Positions 40,513 through 50,198 of a stretch of DNA of 64,000 nucleotides are shown here, piece after piece (position 1 is the first letter of the stretch; each line of letters begins with the position of its first letter). The translations under genes and the position numbers were made by a program. Location of the stretch: the NCBI GenBank assembly GCA_023392595.1, contig JAEVYU010000028.1, forward strand, positions 1 to 64,000. The letters run 5' to 3'. The notes under the pieces are model-generated. The model saw nothing but the letters and a program-made list of their open reading frames with translations. It did no database searches and was not told where the DNA came from. The stretch is from Bacillota bacterium. Its GTDB lineage: Bacteria > Bacillota > UBA4882 > UBA8346.

Positions 40513-42855
40513 ATGCATCTATTTAAAACTTCCGAAAAATATTTTAAGGTTGACTCTTGGTTGGTGGTTGAGGAAGGGTTTGATCCGGCCAAAGCCAGAC
40601 TGGCGGAGTCCATTTTTTCGGTGGCCAATGAATTTATGTGTGTCCGGGGATATTTCGAAGAAGGCTATTCCGGGGATCACCTACAGGGCAGTTATTTCAG
40701 CCAGTTGTACGATATGATGGACATTAAGTATCCTCAAAAGTTCAAAGGCTTCATCACCGAAGGCGCCACCATGATTAATGCCGTTGATTGGCTATACACC
40801 CGGATTAACCTCGACGGCGAAGAGCTGGATTTGGCCAAGGTGAAGTTTTCAGACTTTAAGAGAACCCTCGATTTGCGTACCGCCACCTTAAAACGGGAAT
40901 TTGTTTGGACCACTTCCAAAAACAAACAATTGCGGATTACGTTTATGCGGTTCACCGATATGGTAAATACGGCCCTGGGCTGTCAGAAAGTCATTTTTGA
41001 ACCGTTGAATTTTTCCGGAGAGATCCAGATCTGTTCCGGTTTGGACTTTGATACCATTTATGAACTGGCGGCGGGATGGGATCAAACCCAAGGGACCGGT
41101 TCCAGTTCCGAAAAGAATAGTGATTTGAATTTTTGGACCTGTGAGAGAAAAGAGAAGGTCGGCGATGTTTTTGCCATTCAGGCACGCACCCGGCGTAGCG
41201 GGATTCAATTATTTTCCGGTTTCAGGCTGGACTCCAACCAGGCTATCCAAATGGAAACCGTGGAACGGGAAAAGTTCATCGGGGCCGAGTTTACCTTGAA
41301 GCTTACCCAAAACCAAGCCGCTTCCTTTGAAAAGATCGCGGTCAATCATTGGGAACAGACAAGCAGTACGGAGCAAGTCTGGACGGGCGGTCTTAACCTG
41401 ATCCAAAAATATAGCACCACAACCTATGAACAGGAATTAACCAAACATAACAATAGTTGGATTGATTTCTGGCGGCGGATGGATGTTGAAATTGGTGGAG
41501 ATCCCGAGTTGCAACAGGGAGTCAGATATTCCTTGTATGCAATGTATATCAATTATCATGGGGAGAGCGACCGGCGCAATGTTATTTGCAAGCTCGGCGG
41601 TGAAGTATACAATGGCGTGAACTTCTGGGATACCGAAATTTATTGTCACCGGATGTATATGTTCCTAAACCCGGAGATTGCCCGGAAACTGTTGATGTAC
41701 CGTTATCATTATCTTCCCAAGGCTCTGGAAAACGCCAAGCGGGTTGATCTGGAAGGCGCCCGCTATCCCTTCGCCACCATTACCGGGGTTGAAGAGATGG
41801 GCACCTGGCAGCATGTTGAGCTTGAAATCCACCAGAATGAAGCGATATATTATGCAATCTGGCATTATGACAAAGTCTGCAAAGATAAAAAATTCCTTTA
41901 CCATGAAGGAATCGAAATGCTGCTGCAAATGTGCCGTTGTATGGCCAGCTGGGGCGGATGGAGCCCCAAAAAAGGCGACTTCGGATTTTATGGGGTCATG
42001 GGTCCGGACGAGTTCCATATGATGGTCAATCACAACTGCTACACCAATTATCTTGGGAAAAAGATGTTCAACTATACCCTGGAAGTACTGGAGGAAATGA
42101 AACAAAAAGCTCCGGAACTTTATGAGCAGGCCGTAAAGAAAGTGCAACTATCCCCGGAAGAAACCGCGGAATGGAAGCGTATGGCCGATAAAATGCGGAT
42201 TTTGAAGGACGAGGAAACGGGTATTTATGAGCAACATGACGGTTACTTTGATTTGCCCCATGTGGATGTTAAAAATATTCCAATGTCGGAGGTTCCCATC
42301 TATAAGCATTGGGCTTATATTAAAATTTTCCGTTTCAATATGGTTAAGCAGCCGGATTTTCTGAACTTACCCTACTTCTTCAGCCAGGACTTTACCATGG
42401 AGGAGAAAAAAGTTAATTATGAATTTTATGAAGCCCGGACTTCCCATGAATCGTCCTTATCTCCTTCCTTGCATGCGATTTTGGCGGCTGAGTTAGGGAA
42501 ATTGGATGAAGCCTATAACTTTTTGGCTTATGCCGCCCGGTTGGATCTGGATAATTATAACCGCAACACGGAACAGGGGATCCATTCGTCATCGGCGGCC
42601 GGGGTCTGGGCCGGTATGGTATCTGGTTTTGGGGGACTAAGAACCGATGCCGATGTGCTGATATTGAATCCCACCTTACCCCAACAATGGCAGTCATTCC
42701 GGTTTAAAATTACCTATGCCGGGTCATTGCTGGAAGTATTGGTTACCAAAGCGGAAGCCGTTTTTAAGGTTCTTGAAGGAGATGCCGTTGTTCTTGATGT
42801 TTACGGGGAAAAGGTAAACATTACGGCAGAAGGTGTAACCATCAAAAGAAAATAA
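40513..42855 (+). CDS. Glycoside hydrolase family 65 phosphorylase
   Basis: A 780-residue cytoplasmic enzyme (no signal peptide). GH65 hallmarks are SIFSVANEFMCVRGYFEEGY near the N-terminus, NFWDTEIYCHRMYMFLNPEI, ATITGVEEMGTWQHVELEIH and the catalytic acid Glu (about residue 499) in MGPDEFHMMVNHNCYTNYLG. The C-terminal jelly roll contains AGVWAGMVSGFGGLRTDADV. GH65 members phosphorolyse alpha-glucosides such as maltose, trehalose, kojibiose, nigerose or glucosyl-glycerol or -rhamnose, giving beta-glucose 1-phosphate. The HMMVNHN variant of the usual HENVDNN motif points away from the common maltose and trehalose types. ATG at 40513 is spaced 9 bases from AGGAGG; the ATG at 40504 touches it. 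Confidence 0.9.
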   Translation: MHLFKTSEKYFKVDSWLVVEEGFDPAKARLAESIFSVANEFMCVRGYFEEGYSGDHLQGSYFSQLYDMMDIKYPQKFKGFITEGATMINAVDWLYTRINLDGEELDLAKVKFSDFKRTLDLRTATLKREFVWTTSKNKQLRITFMRFTDMVNTALGCQKVIFEPLNFSGEIQICSGLDFDTIYELAAGWDQTQGTGSSSEKNSDLNFWTCERKEKVGDVFAIQARTRRSGIQLFSGFRLDSNQAIQMETVEREKFIGAEFTLKLTQNQAASFEKIAVNHWEQTSSTEQVWTGGLNLIQKYSTTTYEQELTKHNNSWIDFWRRMDVEIGGDPELQQGVRYSLYAMYINYHGESDRRNVICKLGGEVYNGVNFWDTEIYCHRMYMFLNPEIARKLLMYRYHYLPKALENAKRVDLEGARYPFATITGVEEMGTWQHVELEIHQNEAIYYAIWHYDKVCKDKKFLYHEGIEMLLQMCRCMASWGGWSPKKGDFGFYGVMGPDEFHMMVNHNCYTNYLGKKMFNYTLEVLEEMKQKAPELYEQAVKKVQLSPEETAEWKRMADKMRILKDEETGIYEQHDGYFDLPHVDVKNIPMSEVPIYKHWAYIKIFRFNMVKQPDFLNLPYFFSQDFTMEEKKVNYEFYEARTSHESSLSPSLHAILAAELGKLDEAYNFLAYAARLDLDNYNRNTEQGIHSSSAAGVWAGMVSGFGGLRTDADVLILNPTLPQQWQSFRFKITYAGSLLEVLVTKAEAVFKVLEGDAVVLDVYGEKVNITAEGVTIKRK

Positions 42856-42900
42856 AGAAGTCAGCCATCTTGTTTCTTGGAGTAATGGAGGATAATCTGA

Positions 42901-45021
42901 ATGATTCAAGTCGATCGGGACCGTAATATTTGGGTATTGGAATGTGTGAATACAGCGTATGGGATTGGATTAACTCCGCAAGGCGCCCTGGCTCATATTT
43001 ATTTTGGAGAAAAATTGCCTTATCTTTCGGATTACCCGGATACGACCACTGAGGCGTGCTACCCCTTTACTTTTGGAAACGATATCTATGCCGAGGAATA
43101 TCCGGCATGGTCCGGGGCGAAATATTCAGAACCGTGCCTGAAACTAACTTATCATGATCAAGTCAGGGATGCTGTTTTAAAATATCATCGTTATACTATC
43201 GAACAGGATAGGCTGGTATTGTATCTCAAAGATAGTTATTATCCTTTGGAAGTAAAGCTGACCTATTCATTAATCACCCATTGCGACATGATTGAAAGAA
43301 CGGCGGAGATTATGAATAAAGGTGATCGTGAGATAATTCTGGAAGAGGCGCTCACCGGTGCAATGTATCTTCCAAAGGATAAAAATTACCGGCTTACTTA
43401 TTTAACCGGGAAATGGGCCGGAGAAACTCAAATCGATCAAGTGATGCTTCCCGATACCAAAATGATACTGGAAAGCAGAAGGGGTACCACCAGCCACTTT
43501 GCAAATCCTTTCTACGCATTGGATAAAAACGGCCAAGCAACGGAAGATACCGGTGAAATTTACTTTGGCGCTTTGGCTTACAGTGGTAACTGGAAGATCG
43601 TGATTGAAAAAGATAAGTTCAATTTGGTTAAAATCAGCGCCGGAATTCAAGACTTCGATTTTTGCTGGGTTTTAAAACCCGGGGCCAACTTTTTGACGCC
43701 GAAATTTATCCTTGGGTACTCCAGTAGCGGTTTTGGATCGGTTAGTCGAAACATGCATCGCTATCAACTTCAATATGTTCTTCCGGAACCCGGGCGGAAT
43801 CAAATCCGAAAAGTGCTTTATAACTCCTGGGAAGCCACTTATTTTGATGTCAATGAGGAGCAACAAGGTAAGCTGGCTGAAATCGCCGCCGGAATTGGGG
43901 TTGAATTATTTGTGATGGATGATGGATGGTTCGGCAGCCGTAATCATGACCGGGCAGGCCTCGGAGACTGGTATGTTAATCCGAAAAAATTTCCTCAAGG
44001 CTTGAAAGGGCTTATTGATAAAGTAAACAGTCTGGGGATGGATTTTGGCCTCTGGGTGGAGCCGGAGATGGTTAATCCGGACAGCAATTTATACCGCGCT
44101 CATCCTGACTGGGTCTATCATTTCCAAACCCGTGAAAATACCGAGATACGGCAGCAACTGATTTTAAATATAGCCAGGGAAGATGTCAGGCGGTATATCG
44201 ATGGTTTTCTTGACAAACTGCTTTCCGAAAACAATATTCGGTTTATTAAATGGGATATGAACCGCAATTTCAGCGAACCCGGCTTTCCATCCGCTCCGGC
44301 CGGAGAACAAAGGGAAATTTGGGTCCGTCATATCCGGGGAGTCTATGAAATTGTCTCCGAGTTGCGCCGTAAACACCCGGAGGTGATCTTTCAATCTTGT
44401 TCCGGCGGGGGCGGCCGGGTTGACTTGGGAATATTGCAATACTTTGACCAGGTTTGGACCAGCGACAACACCGATGCTTTTGACCGCCTCTTTATCCAGG
44501 AAGGATTTTCCTACCCTTACTGCGCCAAAATCATGGAAGCCTGGGTAACCAATGGATTAAATTGGGTCAATCACCGGAGATTGCCTCTTAAATACCGGTT
44601 TCATTCAGCCATGATGGGTAATCTCGGTATCGGAGACAATTTGTTCGATTGGACGAATGCCGAGAAAGATGAGGCCCGGCAATTTATCGGGCTATATAAA
44701 GATATTCGGAATATCGTCCAACATGGAAGGCAATATCGCTTATTATCCCCTAAAGCTTGCCGTTTAGCGGCTCTGATGTATGTCAATGAATCCCAAACGG
44801 AAGCGGTTTTGTTCGCCTTTCTTCATTCTAATCATTTTGGGGATGAATTGCCGCGGATTTATTTAAAAGGATTGAAAGAGAATGCCCTTTATGAGTTGGA
44901 AGGAAAAGATCTTGTGTTAAGCGGTAAAGCTTTAATGAAGCTGGGAATCCGGCTTGAATTGAATGGAGACTTTGATAGTGAAGTGGTTCGGATCCGGGTG
45001 AAGGAGGAACTCAATTCATGA
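42901..45021 (+). CDS. Alpha-galactosidase, GH36
   Basis: A 706-residue cytoplasmic enzyme without signal peptide. GH36 marks are the N-terminal beta-sandwich (TAYGIGLTPQGALAHIYFGE), the barrel entry NSWEATYFDVNEE and MDDGWFGSRNHDRAGLGDW, the nucleophile Asp (about 452) in RFIKWDMNRNFSEPG and the acid/base Asp (about 522) in TSDNTDAFDRLFIQEG. It removes alpha-1,6-galactose from raffinose-type sugars or galactomannan fragments. TGGAGG precedes the ATG, and it follows the GH65 gene by 45 bp, so both act on the imported oligosaccharide. Confidence 0.95.
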   Translation: MIQVDRDRNIWVLECVNTAYGIGLTPQGALAHIYFGEKLPYLSDYPDTTTEACYPFTFGNDIYAEEYPAWSGAKYSEPCLKLTYHDQVRDAVLKYHRYTIEQDRLVLYLKDSYYPLEVKLTYSLITHCDMIERTAEIMNKGDREIILEEALTGAMYLPKDKNYRLTYLTGKWAGETQIDQVMLPDTKMILESRRGTTSHFANPFYALDKNGQATEDTGEIYFGALAYSGNWKIVIEKDKFNLVKISAGIQDFDFCWVLKPGANFLTPKFILGYSSSGFGSVSRNMHRYQLQYVLPEPGRNQIRKVLYNSWEATYFDVNEEQQGKLAEIAAGIGVELFVMDDGWFGSRNHDRAGLGDWYVNPKKFPQGLKGLIDKVNSLGMDFGLWVEPEMVNPDSNLYRAHPDWVYHFQTRENTEIRQQLILNIAREDVRRYIDGFLDKLLSENNIRFIKWDMNRNFSEPGFPSAPAGEQREIWVRHIRGVYEIVSELRRKHPEVIFQSCSGGGGRVDLGILQYFDQVWTSDNTDAFDRLFIQEGFSYPYCAKIMEAWVTNGLNWVNHRRLPLKYRFHSAMMGNLGIGDNLFDWTNAEKDEARQFIGLYKDIRNIVQHGRQYRLLSPKACRLAALMYVNESQTEAVLFAFLHSNHFGDELPRIYLKGLKENALYELEGKDLVLSGKALMKLGIRLELNGDFDSEVVRIRVKEELNS

Positions 45022-45420
45022 GTTTTGTTAAAATGAAGAAAGGAATCCGACTCTGATACACAACGCCCAATAGTTTGTTTAACAGCATCCATTGATCATC
45101 CTACAATCCTGTGTGAATTCATGTCTACCCCCTAAGATAAACCACCCTTTCACCAGCTACAACATAGATTATACCCCTTGATACAGTTTGCGCTTGATAG
45201 CCATTGATGACTTTTTGTTCGATTGCGCCGTGCTTAAAAGGCGTTTAGAGGACGGCTAGTCTTTTGATTTTGAACTGGCGGAAGTCGTCCGATAACATCA
45301 TTCCATATCCCAAAGTAACCAATGGAAGCATTTATTGTCCAAGGGAGGTGATGGTTTCAAGATAACAAAGGAAATGTTTTGCAGGATGTGAAAAATTTGG
45401 TGATTAAGGGAGGGTCAATC
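45022..45420. other. Gene-free gap with possible coding relics
   Basis: No gene is seen. Around 45210-45295 one frame reads DDFLFDCAVLKRRLEDG, a stop, then SFDFELAEVVR, which could be a decayed gene end, but no family is recognised. The last 60 bases hold GGGAGGG, the binding site of the next gene. Confidence 0.3.
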
Positions 45421-48078
45421 ATGAAAAAAAGAACAATGGTTAAAAAGGGCCTAATAGGGCTGACAGCTTTGATGTTCATCGCATCCATCGCCGCGACCAA
45501 TCTTTTGTTCACACCCACAGTAAGTGCGGCTACACAGGCTTCTTATTATGTATCACCCACGGGTAGCGACAACAATCCGGGGACTCTTAGCGCGCCTTTT
45601 CAAACTATCGCGAAAGCCCGGGATGTGGTACGCACAATCAATAGCGGCATGACTGGAGATATATACATCTATCTAAGAGGCGGTACGTATAGCATCACTA
45701 GTACCATTACTTTTGGACCCCCAGACTCGGGATCGAACGGATACAGAATATATTACCAGGCTTATCCGGGCGAAACGCCTGTTTTGAATGGCGCCGTAAA
45801 AGTTACAGGATGGACTCAATATAGCGGCAATATATATAAGGCTACCCTGAACCGTGCTACCAAATTACGGAATCTTTATGTGAACGACCAAAGGGCCTTG
45901 ATGACCAGCAAAACCATTACCGCCCGTGGCGGGTACGGGTCCTATACCATAACCTCCGGACAGGCCGGTTGGGCTTGGACAAGCGGCAGTAAAAGCGATG
46001 GGGTTCAGTATAACACCACGGATTTACCGGCTATCTCCAGTAACAAAGATGATCTTGAGATAGTCAACGGCACGACCTGGAATGAAAATATTGTTTGCAC
46101 CCGGGATGTCATCACATCCAGTAATTATCGGGTATTACTTTTGCAACAGCCTTACGGATCGATAGCTCAGACGCCGGGTTGGGGTGCAGCCTTTACTACC
46201 ACCGGTACTCATACGATCTACAATGCCTTCGAATTTTTAAATTCTCCGGGTCAATTTTATTTTGACAAGACCAGTAAAACGCTTTACTACTATATTCGTT
46301 CCGGTGAAAACATGGCGACGGCCGATGTTGAAGCTCCTGTTGTCGAGAAGCTGATGGATATCGCCGGAACCTCAACCACCAACCGTGTTAAAAACATAAC
46401 CTTTCAAGGCATTACTTTTGAAAATACCGATTATAGCCTGGTTAATGTTGGAGGGTCTTACGGCAAATCCACCTGTCAAGGGGCAAACGCTTTTATAGCA
46501 TTTTATAACGACAATTGGCATAACACCAAGTATGCACTGCTGGATACATTACCCGGAATGATCAATGTAAGCAGCAGCGACTCAATCAATTTTATCGGCA
46601 ACATCGTGAAGCATAGCGGCAATGACGGTATTACCATGGTCAACGATGTTATCAATTCCAATATTACCGGCAACTATATTACGGATATCACCTCAAGCGG
46701 CATAACGGTAGGCCATCCGCAACATGTTTATATTGGAGACGGGGGCTCTGGAACTCATGAAAAATACGCTCCCGGCGTAGAAGGTGTTTGTACCAATAAT
46801 ACAATCACCAATAATATGTTGTATAACATAAGCACTGCTCCCGGGTTTGGAGGATGCGCCGCCATCACGGCATATTTTGTAGATACGCTCAAAATCATGT
46901 ATAACCAAGTTCAATCAACAGCCTATAATGGTATCCATTTGGGGTGGGGCTGGTGTAATTTCTTAGACTCAACGACCTGTAAGAACAACACTATAAGTTA
47001 TAACCGGATTATTAATCCCTTGACCAGGCTTCATGACAGCGGAGGAATCTATACCATCGGTCAGATGCCGGGGACCAACATTAATCAGAACTATGTCCGC
47101 GGGGTTCCTTCGAATTCCACCGGACCAACGTATGGTTTGCACAACGATGAAGGAACTGCCTATATCGTCGAAAATGATAATGTGCTCGATATTGATCCGG
47201 GAGTAACCTATACCATTAATTGTGAGGATTATGGGCAGAAACATGATTTAACCATTTTAAGAACCTATGCGACCGTAAATAAAATGGGCAAAAATCCTCC
47301 CAATAGTGTCATTGACCCGCCGGTTGCGGTTTCAGATAATGTATGGCCGGTAACACAGTATAATATCTGTTTGAATTCGGGAATTCAAGAAAGTTACCGG
47401 AGCCTTATACCGGGTAATCTGCTTTCAACACAGGATTATGTATTTCCGGCAAGTTGTTACCTCGCAGCAGGGACTACCGTAAACATCAGGAGTAGCGGGG
47501 ATTCCGGAAATACGGCATGGTTTGCCCCGGCAGGAACTACCAGTTTTGTTGAGGGGCCTACTATGACCAAAGCTGCGGGAATTGCGACGTCGATTACCGC
47601 TCCGGCTACTTCGGGGACATACAAGTTGTGCATCGTGAATTCATCAGGAACAAAGATAGGTGAGTCTACAGCGCTCCTCAGAGTGAGTGGAGCGGCTTCG
47701 CAGATTGAAGCGGAAAAATATACGAGCCAGTCGGGTATTCAAGTCGAAAACTGCAGCGAGGGCGGGCAGGATGTCGGGTATATTGAGAATGGCGACTATG
47801 TTGTTTACAACAATATCAATTTGGGTAGCGCAACCACGGGCTTTATGGCTAGAGTAGCCAGCGGCGCCAGCGGAGGCAATATTGAGATCCGGCTTGATAG
47901 TATCACCGGCACTTTAATCGGGACTTGTTCGATTGCCGGAACCGGCGGTTGGCAGACTTGGACTACTAAAACCTGCAAAGTCAGCGGAGCAAGCGGGGCC
48001 CATAACGTTTATCTGAAATTTACCGGTGGAAGCGGGTATTTATTTAACCTGAACTGGTTCCAATTTACCAGCAACTGA
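45421..48078 (+). CDS. Secreted parallel beta-helix protein with CBM6
   Basis: An 885-residue extracellular protein. Signal peptide to about residue 37 (GLTALMFIASIAATNLLF, then VSA). Next comes ASYYVSPTGSDNNPGTLSAP, the DUF1565-type entry to a right-handed parallel beta-helix (about 40-620; INVSSSDSINFIGNIVKHSG, DGITMVNDVINSNITGNY), as in polysaccharide lyases and GH141-like or GH120-like enzymes. An Ig-like unit (about 660-755) and a C-terminal CBM6 (about 757-885; IEAEKYTSQSGIQVENCSEG to FNLNWFQF) follow. The catalytic class cannot be fixed from motifs. The start is the ATG after GGGAGGG. First of four secreted enzymes; its CBM6 is close to that in 53251-55008. Confidence 0.85.
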   Translation: MKKRTMVKKGLIGLTALMFIASIAATNLLFTPTVSAATQASYYVSPTGSDNNPGTLSAPFQTIAKARDVVRTINSGMTGDIYIYLRGGTYSITSTITFGPPDSGSNGYRIYYQAYPGETPVLNGAVKVTGWTQYSGNIYKATLNRATKLRNLYVNDQRALMTSKTITARGGYGSYTITSGQAGWAWTSGSKSDGVQYNTTDLPAISSNKDDLEIVNGTTWNENIVCTRDVITSSNYRVLLLQQPYGSIAQTPGWGAAFTTTGTHTIYNAFEFLNSPGQFYFDKTSKTLYYYIRSGENMATADVEAPVVEKLMDIAGTSTTNRVKNITFQGITFENTDYSLVNVGGSYGKSTCQGANAFIAFYNDNWHNTKYALLDTLPGMINVSSSDSINFIGNIVKHSGNDGITMVNDVINSNITGNYITDITSSGITVGHPQHVYIGDGGSGTHEKYAPGVEGVCTNNTITNNMLYNISTAPGFGGCAAITAYFVDTLKIMYNQVQSTAYNGIHLGWGWCNFLDSTTCKNNTISYNRIINPLTRLHDSGGIYTIGQMPGTNINQNYVRGVPSNSTGPTYGLHNDEGTAYIVENDNVLDIDPGVTYTINCEDYGQKHDLTILRTYATVNKMGKNPPNSVIDPPVAVSDNVWPVTQYNICLNSGIQESYRSLIPGNLLSTQDYVFPASCYLAAGTTVNIRSSGDSGNTAWFAPAGTTSFVEGPTMTKAAGIATSITAPATSGTYKLCIVNSSGTKIGESTALLRVSGAASQIEAEKYTSQSGIQVENCSEGGQDVGYIENGDYVVYNNINLGSATTGFMARVASGASGGNIEIRLDSITGTLIGTCSIAGTGGWQTWTTKTCKVSGASGAHNVYLKFTGGSGYLFNLNWFQFTSN

Positions 48079-48112
48079 TCAATGGGACAATATCGGGATA
48101 CTTAGTGGAATT

Positions 48113-48147
48113 GGACTGGCTTACTCCAAATGAGCCAGCCCTTTTCT
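48113..48147 (+). terminator. Terminator after the beta-helix gene
   Basis: GGACTGGCT and AGCCAGCCC pair with one mismatch, followed by TTTTCTT. It isolates the gene from the next unit. Confidence 0.65.
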
Positions 48148-48772
48148 TATCAATACCAGCAAGGGAGAGGGGGGATTTTTGAGGTTCTCTTTTACGGTTG
48201 CCTGGAAACAGTAGCTTAAGAACCTTCTTAACCAGCGTATTCCAGCCTATCCGGTACCAGACTGTAATATAAAAAATATTCTATCAAAAAAAAAAATTAC
48301 TCATTCCGCCGGAAAATTAATTTCTCTATAATAGAAGTATCAATCCAATATAATAAAGGGATCAATTTAATTTTTAAATGGTAATTCTATCCATAAATGG
48401 AATATGCTGATTCATTAGAAAACTCGTTTTAAGTTTACCTCCTTAGTGAATTATACGAAGGCTTGGAACCTTTGCTAAAATATTTTTGACAGGCCTCTCC
48501 TCCGTTGGATCCTATTTTTTCCGTCCCGGTAAATCAACCCTATTGGCGACTCACATCGCAAGATTGCTTATCACAAACTAAATGACATTTTCCCCCAATA
48601 ACTGCCCATGATAATCAAGATCAAATCGAAAGATGTTGAATAAATTCGGAATGTATGAAAACTGATCTTCACAAAGTAATCGTGATAGGAGGTGAGGAGA
48701 TAAAATTTTCAAGCAATTACCAAGTGTCCGATTTCTAAAGATTAAAAAATCAAAATTAGGGAGGTTTTAGTG
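48148..48772. other. Long AT-rich leader or promoter region
   Basis: No gene is found in 625 bases. The stretch is AT-rich with TATAAT words (around 48330 and 48349) and an oligo-A run. It probably carries the promoter and an extended leader of the secreted-enzyme operon, but no confident boxes or hairpins were identified. Confidence 0.4.
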
Positions 48773-50134
48773 ATGAAAAAAAGTTCTAAACTGATTGTAG
48801 CGATTTTTTCCATCGTGGTAATGGCATGGTTTGCCATTCCTATATTTGCGGATTACCCGCTTTTAACCACGATAAACTACCAAGCTGATCCGTCATGTCT
48901 TGAGTATAACGGCACACTCTACTCCTACTGGTCTGATGATGATGACAATAATGGTTCCTATTCAATGCATCATATTGTCTGTATGTCAACAACCGACTTA
49001 AAACACTGGACTTATAACGGGTCGGTTTTTCAGGTGCCCAATGATGCCTCCTGGGCTTATAATTGTTGGGCGCCGGCAGTGGTATATCGCAACGGGTATT
49101 TTTGGATGTACTTTGGTAATGGCGGCGGCGGGATTGGAGTGGCAAAAAGCGCCAGTCCGACCGGTCCCTTTAAAGATGCCAAGGGTAGCGCGTTAATTAC
49201 CCCGTCGATGCCGAATTGTAATGTCACCTACTGTTTTGACCCCGGGGTTCTGGTGGATGATGACGGACGGGCCTACATGTTTTTCGGTGGAGGCGGGCCT
49301 GGGAATGCCAGAGCAATCGAAATCGGGAACGACATGATTAGCACGGTTGGAACCGCTGTAACCATTAACGCCCCGCGATTTTTTGAAGCTTCATGGATTC
49401 ATAAATATAACGGTAGATATTACTATTCTTATTCATCCGATTTCTCTCAAGGCGCCGCAACCATTGAATACATGATGAGCAGTAGTCCAATGTCCGGGTA
49501 CGTCGCCAAAGGTACAGTCCTGCCTAACCCGCCGGATAACAACGGCAATAACAATCATCACAGTATCTTTCAATTCAGAGGGAACTGGTATATTGCTTAT
49601 CATAACCGATATCTAGCCAACCAGCAACATATCGATACAACCTACAAAAGAAACGGATGCCTGGATCAGTTATTTTACAATGCCGATGGTACAATGAAAC
49701 TGGTTACTTGCACCAAAAACGGTCTACCTTTGTTGCCCTCCCCGACTCCAACGCCAACGATAACACCCACAATAACACCAACACCTACTGTAACGGTAAC
49801 CCCCACCCCAATCCTAACGGGTTGCTCGATTCGTTATAGCCAAAGCGACTGGGGCAGCGGCGCTACTGTAAGTATTACCATTAATAATAATGGTTCGGCG
49901 GCGATTAACGGCTGGACGTTAGCCTGGAACTTTGCCGGCAACCAACAAATTACCAACATATGGAATGGCGCCTACACGCAAAGTGGCGCCGCAGTCACTG
50001 TAAAGAACCTTTCTTATAATAACATGATCCCGGCTAAGGGATCCGTCTCCCTTGGATTTAATCTCTCTTATAGCGGCGCCAATGCTAAACCGACCGCTTT
50101 TACCCTCAATGGGACAGCTTGTCAAGTCCAGTAA
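48773..50134 (+). CDS. Secreted GH43 enzyme with CBM2
   Basis: A 453-residue extracellular glycosidase. Signal peptide (LIVAIFSIVVMAWFAIPIFA), then a five-bladed GH43 propeller with the general base Asp (about 38) in YQADPSCLEY, the pKa-tuning Asp (about 155) in CFDPGVLVDDDG and the acid Glu (about 205) in FFEASWIHKYNG. A Thr-Pro linker (about 323-345) leads to a C-terminal CBM2 (CSIRYSQSDWGSGATVSITI, NGWTLAWNFAGNQQITNIW) with the Cys pair at its two ends. Probably an arabinofuranosidase or xylosidase held on cellulose by the CBM2. ATG at 48773 follows GGGAGG. Confidence 0.92.
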   Translation: MKKSSKLIVAIFSIVVMAWFAIPIFADYPLLTTINYQADPSCLEYNGTLYSYWSDDDDNNGSYSMHHIVCMSTTDLKHWTYNGSVFQVPNDASWAYNCWAPAVVYRNGYFWMYFGNGGGGIGVAKSASPTGPFKDAKGSALITPSMPNCNVTYCFDPGVLVDDDGRAYMFFGGGGPGNARAIEIGNDMISTVGTAVTINAPRFFEASWIHKYNGRYYYSYSSDFSQGAATIEYMMSSSPMSGYVAKGTVLPNPPDNNGNNNHHSIFQFRGNWYIAYHNRYLANQQHIDTTYKRNGCLDQLFYNADGTMKLVTCTKNGLPLLPSPTPTPTITPTITPTPTVTVTPTPILTGCSIRYSQSDWGSGATVSITINNNGSAAINGWTLAWNFAGNQQITNIWNGAYTQSGAAVTVKNLSYNNMIPAKGSVSLGFNLSYSGANAKPTAFTLNGTACQVQ

Positions 50135-50198
50135 TAGAAATATCAAGCCGTTGGCGACTATGGGTGCACAGGTCATCAGCGGCGAGGAGGTAAGTTAA

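Noticed and set aside
41665..42147. 160-codon minus-strand ORF inside the GH65 gene
   Set aside because: Antisense shadow of a conserved catalytic domain.
49738..49815. Simple-sequence repeat as an independent element
   Set aside because: It encodes the Thr-Pro linker of the GH43-CBM2 protein; the same holds for about 54618-54700.
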